From positions 1 to 19,679 of the forward strand of contig JAJYPQ010000029.1 of assembly GCA_021795255.1 (NCBI GenBank): a stretch of DNA of 19,679 nt. The letters run 5' to 3'. Both the position numbers and the translations under genes were made by a program. Below the pieces are notes generated by a model that saw only the letters and a program-made list of their open reading frames with translations, was not told the DNA's origin and searched no databases. The DNA is from Pseudomonadota bacterium (GTDB lineage Bacteria; Pseudomonadota; Gammaproteobacteria; Acidiferrobacterales; Acidiferrobacteraceae). Positions 17,127-19,679 of the stretch are shown here, one piece after another (within the stretch, counting starts at the first letter, position 1; each line of letters begins with the position of its first letter).

Positions 17127-17981
17127 TCAAGCGGCTCGATCCCAGGACCCTGTGGTGTAAGCCTCCCACGGTGTCCGTCGATCCAGGGCTTGATGAGGCC
17201 TCTCATGATTATAGAAGTCGAAGTATTTAGCAAGAGAAGCTCGTGCTTCGGGTATGGATGTGTAGGCCTTGAGATACACCTCATCGTATTTGACGGAGCG
17301 CCACAGCCGTTCGACGAACACGTTGTCCCGCCAACAGCCCTTGCCGTCCATGCTGATGTCGATCGTGTGGGCCTTCAGGCAGTCTGTGAAGGCCTCGGAG
17401 GTGAATTGCGCCCCTTGGTCGGTGTTGAAGATCTGCGGGGCCCCAAAGCGCCCGAGGGCCTCCTCCAAGGCCTCGACGCAGGAGTCGGCCTCCATGGTGG
17501 TCGCAAGCCGCCAGGAGAGCACCGCGCGGGTCGCCCAGTCCATGATGGCGACCAGATAGCAAAAGCCTCGGGCCATGGGGATATAGGTCACGTCCGAACA
17601 CCAGACCTGATTGGGTCGGGTGATGGCCAAACCCCGCAAAAGATAGGGATAGATGCGATGGCCCGGGCCTCGCGCACTGGTCTTGCGCTTGGGGTACAGG
17701 GTCTCGATCCCCATGACCCGCATGAGCCGCTGGATGCGCTTGCGGTTCACAAACACGCCATCGCGCTCCAGCCGGTCCCGAAGGCGCCGGGAGCCCAGGA
17801 AGGGGTGCTGGAGGTGGATCGCATCGAGCCGCCGCATGAGCGCCAGATCGTCGTCGGAGACCGCGGGCTTGCCCTGGTAATACACGCTTGATCGAGGCAC
17901 GCCAAGCCACGCGCATTGGCGCGTGATCGGCACCACCGGATGCTCACGTTCGACCCGCTGGAGTCTCTCAGCCGTGGTCAT
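17127..17981 (-). CDS. IS3-family transposase OrfB
   Basis: A 284-aa DDE integrase-type transposase subunit. The N-terminal HTH_21-like region (about 45-90, LMRRLDAIHLQHPFLGSRRL) is followed by the rve catalytic core: first D in WCSDVTYIP, second D in FNTDQGAQFTSEAF, and E in VFVERLWRSVKYDEVY, then YNHERPHQAL and a C-terminal TPWEAY. The open frame starts at ATG 17981 overlapping the OrfA stop by ATGA, but the active enzyme in this family is normally the OrfAB fusion made by -1 frameshifting. The gene is intact, so the element may be active. Confidence 0.92.
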   Translation of the reverse strand: MTTAERLQRVEREHPVVPITRQCAWLGVPRSSVYYQGKPAVSDDDLALMRRLDAIHLQHPFLGSRRLRDRLERDGVFVNRKRIQRLMRVMGIETLYPKRKTSARGPGHRIYPYLLRGLAITRPNQVWCSDVTYIPMARGFCYLVAIMDWATRAVLSWRLATTMEADSCVEALEEALGRFGAPQIFNTDQGAQFTSEAFTDCLKAHTIDISMDGKGCWRDNVFVERLWRSVKYDEVYLKAYTSIPEARASLAKYFDFYNHERPHQALDRRTPWEAYTTGSWDRAA

Positions 17982-18253
17982 TTGCCGAGCACTCGTGCAA
18001 AAAAATCGTTCTGGACCGTAAGCTCCCCGATCTTGGCGAGCAAGGCCTCGCGATCGTCGGCGGGCGCCTTGCCCGCGGGCTTGCCGAAGACCTCCGCCGC
18101 CTGGTCGATGAGCTGCCTACGCCACTGGGTCACCTGGTTGGGATGGACCTGATGCTTGGCGGCGATCTCGTGAATAGTCTTTTCCCCGGCCAGGGCCTCT
18201 AGGGCCACCTTGGCCTTGAATTGCGGGGCGTGATTGCGTCGTGTCTTGCTCAT
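17978..18253 (-). CDS. IS3-family OrfA (HTH protein)
   Basis: A 91-aa HTH_8/Hin-like protein, MSKTRRNHAPQFKAKVALEA onward, with the helix-turn-helix in TIHEIAAKHQVHPNQVTQWRRQL and a C-terminal leucine-zipper-like segment (LLAKIGELTVQNDFFARVLGK). I start at ATG 18253, preceded by AAGGAG; an in-frame ATG at 18298 would add 15 non-family residues. A run of seven T in the coding strand (GAT TTT TTT GCA, about 17998-18006) is a candidate slippery site: slipping by -1 bypasses the stop and joins the OrfB frame. Confidence 0.9.
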   Translation of the reverse strand: MSKTRRNHAPQFKAKVALEALAGEKTIHEIAAKHQVHPNQVTQWRRQLIDQAAEVFGKPAGKAPADDREALLAKIGELTVQNDFFARVLGK

Positions 18254-18421
18254 AGGATTTCTGCTCCTTGTTGCGTTACTGTAAGGGCAGATATCCACCT
18301 AAGCTAGTGTCCAGGAATTGGGGTCCATTTCTAACCACCGGGGGAGGTGGGGGCCAAACCGTCCAAATCCACTATGGGGATATCTGACCCCGAGAGGGTT
18401 CGCTATTTTTACCACCCCCCT

Positions 18422-19429
18422 TTACCCCAACCTCCCCACCAAATCCTCGGCCCGTAAATGCGTATATCTCAGCAGCATCTGTAAGGTTTTGTGCCCCGTG
18501 ATGGTTTTTACCTCCATGATCTCTAAGCCCTTCTCAAACAGCCTAGACGTGGCCTCATGGCGCAAGTCATGGAAGGTCAAGCCCTCGATGCCGGCGGACT
18601 TACAGACCCGCTCAAAGGCCTGGGAGATTGAGTCGGGACGCATGCCCCACACACGGCCATCGATACGCCGGGGCAGTGCGTCTAGAACGCTTAAGGCCGT
18701 CACGGACAACGGTACACGCCGCGGTGTCCCGTTCTTGGTTTCCGGTATCAGGAGGACCCGATCTTTTCGGTCCAGGTGTTCCCAACGCATAGCCGCTATC
18801 TCCCCGCGACGCATGGCGGTTTCGATAGCCCAGGTAATGATCGGGCCGATCTCGCCACCGTAGGTAGCAGCGGCGGCCATGAGGTGGGCTTGCTCATCGT
18901 TGACCAGGCGGCGGTCACGGCCGCCAGGGAGTTTAGGCCGCTGGCCCTTCACAAGATCCACGGGGTTCGTCAGGGATTCCATGCCCCAGGCGGTGCGGGC
19001 CGTGTTGAAGAGGTGGGAGAGTAAGGCGAGATCCAAGCGGACAGTATTAGGACCAGCGCCGCCTGCCTGTCGAGTCTTGATAAAGGACATGATGTCTTTT
19101 CCTCGGATGCTCGCCAGAAACCGCGGGGCAAGGGGACCGAGCATATGGATGAGTCCATTGACGCGCCGCGCTTCGCGGTCAACGTTTTTCTTTTGTGGGA
19201 TGATTTCGGTACGGTAGCGGTTCAGCGCTTCGGCGAGAGTCGTGCCTTCCGCTTCAGTGCGGGAGACAAACACTCCGCGCGACATCTCGGATTCTAAAGT
19301 GGACGCCCATCCCTCAGCTTCCCCCTTGGTGTCGAAGGTCCGGGTTTGCTGGGGATACCCTCGGCGACGCACCAGCGCCTGCCAGACCCGCTTACCACCC
19401 GGCCCTTTACGTTGCACGAATGTCGGCAT
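18422..19429 (-). CDS. int: Tyrosine integrase (tRNA-targeting, phage/island type)
   Basis: A 335-aa tyrosine recombinase. Residues 1-55 (MPTFVQRKGPGGKRVWQALV, YPQQTRTFDTKGEAEGWAST) form an arm-binding domain, 60-150 the SAM-like core-binding domain and 175-335 the catalytic domain. Catalytic residues are R207 (ETAMRRGE), K232 (ETKNGTP), H287-D-L-R290, H313 (TGHKT) and Y322 (RYTHLR). AAGAGGTG ends 5 bp before the ATG. It starts 88 bp from a 3' fragment of tRNA-Asn on the same strand, the usual position for the integrase of a tRNA-integrated island or prophage. Nothing breaks the frame, so it is probably functional. Three C-terminal fragments of close relatives lie 3.5-4.5 kb away. Confidence 0.93.
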   Translation of the reverse strand: MPTFVQRKGPGGKRVWQALVRRRGYPQQTRTFDTKGEAEGWASTLESEMSRGVFVSRTEAEGTTLAEALNRYRTEIIPQKKNVDREARRVNGLIHMLGPLAPRFLASIRGKDIMSFIKTRQAGGAGPNTVRLDLALLSHLFNTARTAWGMESLTNPVDLVKGQRPKLPGGRDRRLVNDEQAHLMAAAATYGGEIGPIITWAIETAMRRGEIAAMRWEHLDRKDRVLLIPETKNGTPRRVPLSVTALSVLDALPRRIDGRVWGMRPDSISQAFERVCKSAGIEGLTFHDLRHEATSRLFEKGLEIMEVKTITGHKTLQMLLRYTHLRAEDLVGRLG

Positions 19430-19448
19430 GCGACACCTCTTGCGCTAT

Positions 19449-19469
19449 GATTGTCGCAGGATTGTCGCA
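19449..19469. repeat. Tandem GATTGTCGCA repeat upstream of the integrase
   Basis: GATTGTCGCA occurs at 19449-19458 and again at 19460-19469, an 11-bp period, about one helical turn. It starts 20 bp upstream of the integrase start codon. It could bind an excisionase or repressor that controls integrase expression. Confidence 0.6.
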
Positions 19470-19516
19470 AAATGGTGGGGTGTTTGGCTAGGACTTCTGC
19501 TAAGTCCTTGATTTAT

Positions 19517-19561
19517 TGGCTCCCCGGGAAGGACTTGAACCTCCGACCCGGTGATTAACAG
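19517..19561 (-). tRNA. 3' half of a tRNA-Asn(GTT) gene (attachment-site fragment)
   Basis: Read on the minus strand, the sequence gives an anticodon loop CTGTTAA (GTT), anticodon-stem 3' strand TCACC, variable loop GGGTC, T-arm GGAGG-TTCAAGT-CCTTC, acceptor strand CCGGGGA, discriminator G and encoded CCA. The 5' half is missing: the bases before the loop (TGAGA) do not pair with TCACC, and no TCCCCGG acceptor strand follows within the window. It is thus not a functional gene but the duplicated 3' segment of a tRNA used as an integration site. Confidence 0.8.
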
Positions 19562-19591
19562 TCTCAAAAAAGTCCTTTACTTAACAGTCTC
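19555..19591. repeat. Duplicated core TTAACAGTCTC
   Basis: TTAACAGTCTC, which begins in the tRNA anticodon loop (19555-19565), is repeated at 19581-19591. The 26-bp offset is unexplained by tRNA structure. It may represent two overlapping attachment cores left by successive integrations. Confidence 0.55.
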
Positions 19592-19679
19592 TTGTACAAC
19601 GATCCCCTAATGCATCAAGGACTTAGGCGGAACGAAGCGGAAACAAAAAGCAGCCATTTTCACTCTCAGGTTACCACCA

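Larger units (their letters stand above)
17068..18327 (-). mobile_element. IS3-family insertion sequence, 1260 bp
   Basis: Terminal inverted repeats start TGGACCCCAACCCCTGGACA on the left and TGGACCCCAATTCCTGGACA (complement) on the right, with the TG...CA ends usual for IS3. The two overlapping minus-strand genes fill the element. The flanks (GAG or AGA on the left, TTT on the right) do not form a 3-bp duplication, which suggests rearrangement after insertion. Confidence 0.88.
19490..19624. repeat. Octamer AAGGACTT repeated around the att region
   Basis: Exact copies of AAGGACTT lie at 19529-19536 and 19617-19624, inverted copies (AAGTCCTT) at 19502-19509 and 19570-19577, and a seven-base version (AGGACTT) at 19490-19496. 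The first two in order form a hairpin-capable inverted repeat (19490-19508). The repeats flank the tRNA core, as integrase arm-binding sites do. One copy is part of the tRNA T-arm itself. Confidence 0.6.

Noticed and set aside
17061..18331. A 3-bp target duplication for the IS3-family element
   Set aside because: The flanks AGA or GAG and TTT or TTC do not match in any placement of the ends.
19510..19600. A complete tRNA-Asn gene, possibly with an intron
   Set aside because: The 5' anticodon-stem strand does not pair, no D-arm or TCCCCGG acceptor strand is present, and introns of this kind are not expected in a proteobacterial tRNA-Asn.

Overview
The window looks like a mosaic accessory region (genomic island, possibly partly plasmid-derived) from a proteobacterium. 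Mobile genes dominate and no housekeeping gene is visible. The families present (RIT recombinase trio, ArdC, IS5- and IS3-family elements, CoiA-like nuclease, tRNA-targeting integrase) fit a GC-rich gamma-/beta-proteobacterium or acidithiobacillus-like host, but the species cannot be fixed from the sequence alone. Base composition drops visibly from the GC-rich left end to the more AT-rich genes around 4.3-6.5 kb and 11.7-15.8 kb, which suggests several separate acquisitions.

Layout. (1) Positions 1-2756: right part of a RIT element with three overlapping tyrosine recombinase genes, ending in a cluster of TTATGCCG inverted repeats. It sits inside an ardC antirestriction gene; the surviving 3' part (2757-3047) begins within the HExxH zinc site. 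(2) Positions 3135-3955: two small genes of unknown function, one encoding a membrane protein. (3) Positions about 4083-14229: a 10-kb defence-type island bounded by a 16-bp direct repeat. It holds a membrane-anchored small protein, a HEPN-like protein, a CoiA-like nuclease on the opposite strand, a compact five-gene operon (6762-12562) and a 424-aa protein with another HEPN-like motif. (4) Positions 13978-15012: three C-terminal remnants of one tRNA-type integrase family, with an orphan gene between two of them. (5) Positions 15081-18327: a Sel1-repeat lipoprotein gene, an IS5-group element inserted exactly at its stop codon, and an IS3-family element. (6) Positions 18422-19679: an intact tyrosine integrase, its upstream repeats and a 3' half of a tRNA-Asn gene, which looks like an attachment-site junction.

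The central operon is the most interesting part. Gene 1 has a canonical AdoMet-binding motif (EPACGTG) but no catalytic NPPY. Gene 2 (Eco57I-like) has NPPY but an unusual motif I (DPGCKSG). Gene 3 fuses a GIY-YIG-type nuclease domain to a superfamily 2 helicase. Gene 4 is a free-standing 73-aa protein resembling the extreme C-terminus of type ISP-like restriction-modification proteins. Gene 5 is a membrane-anchored protein with an R-x4-H HEPN-like motif. Adjacent genes overlap or lie 3 bp apart, implying one transcript with translational coupling. I infer a multi-subunit restriction-modification system in which the methyltransferase functions are split over two polypeptides, cleavage is done by a translocating GIY-YIG helicase, and the last gene is a possible abortive or regulatory add-on. 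The individual families are known; I am not aware of a functional description of this assembly.
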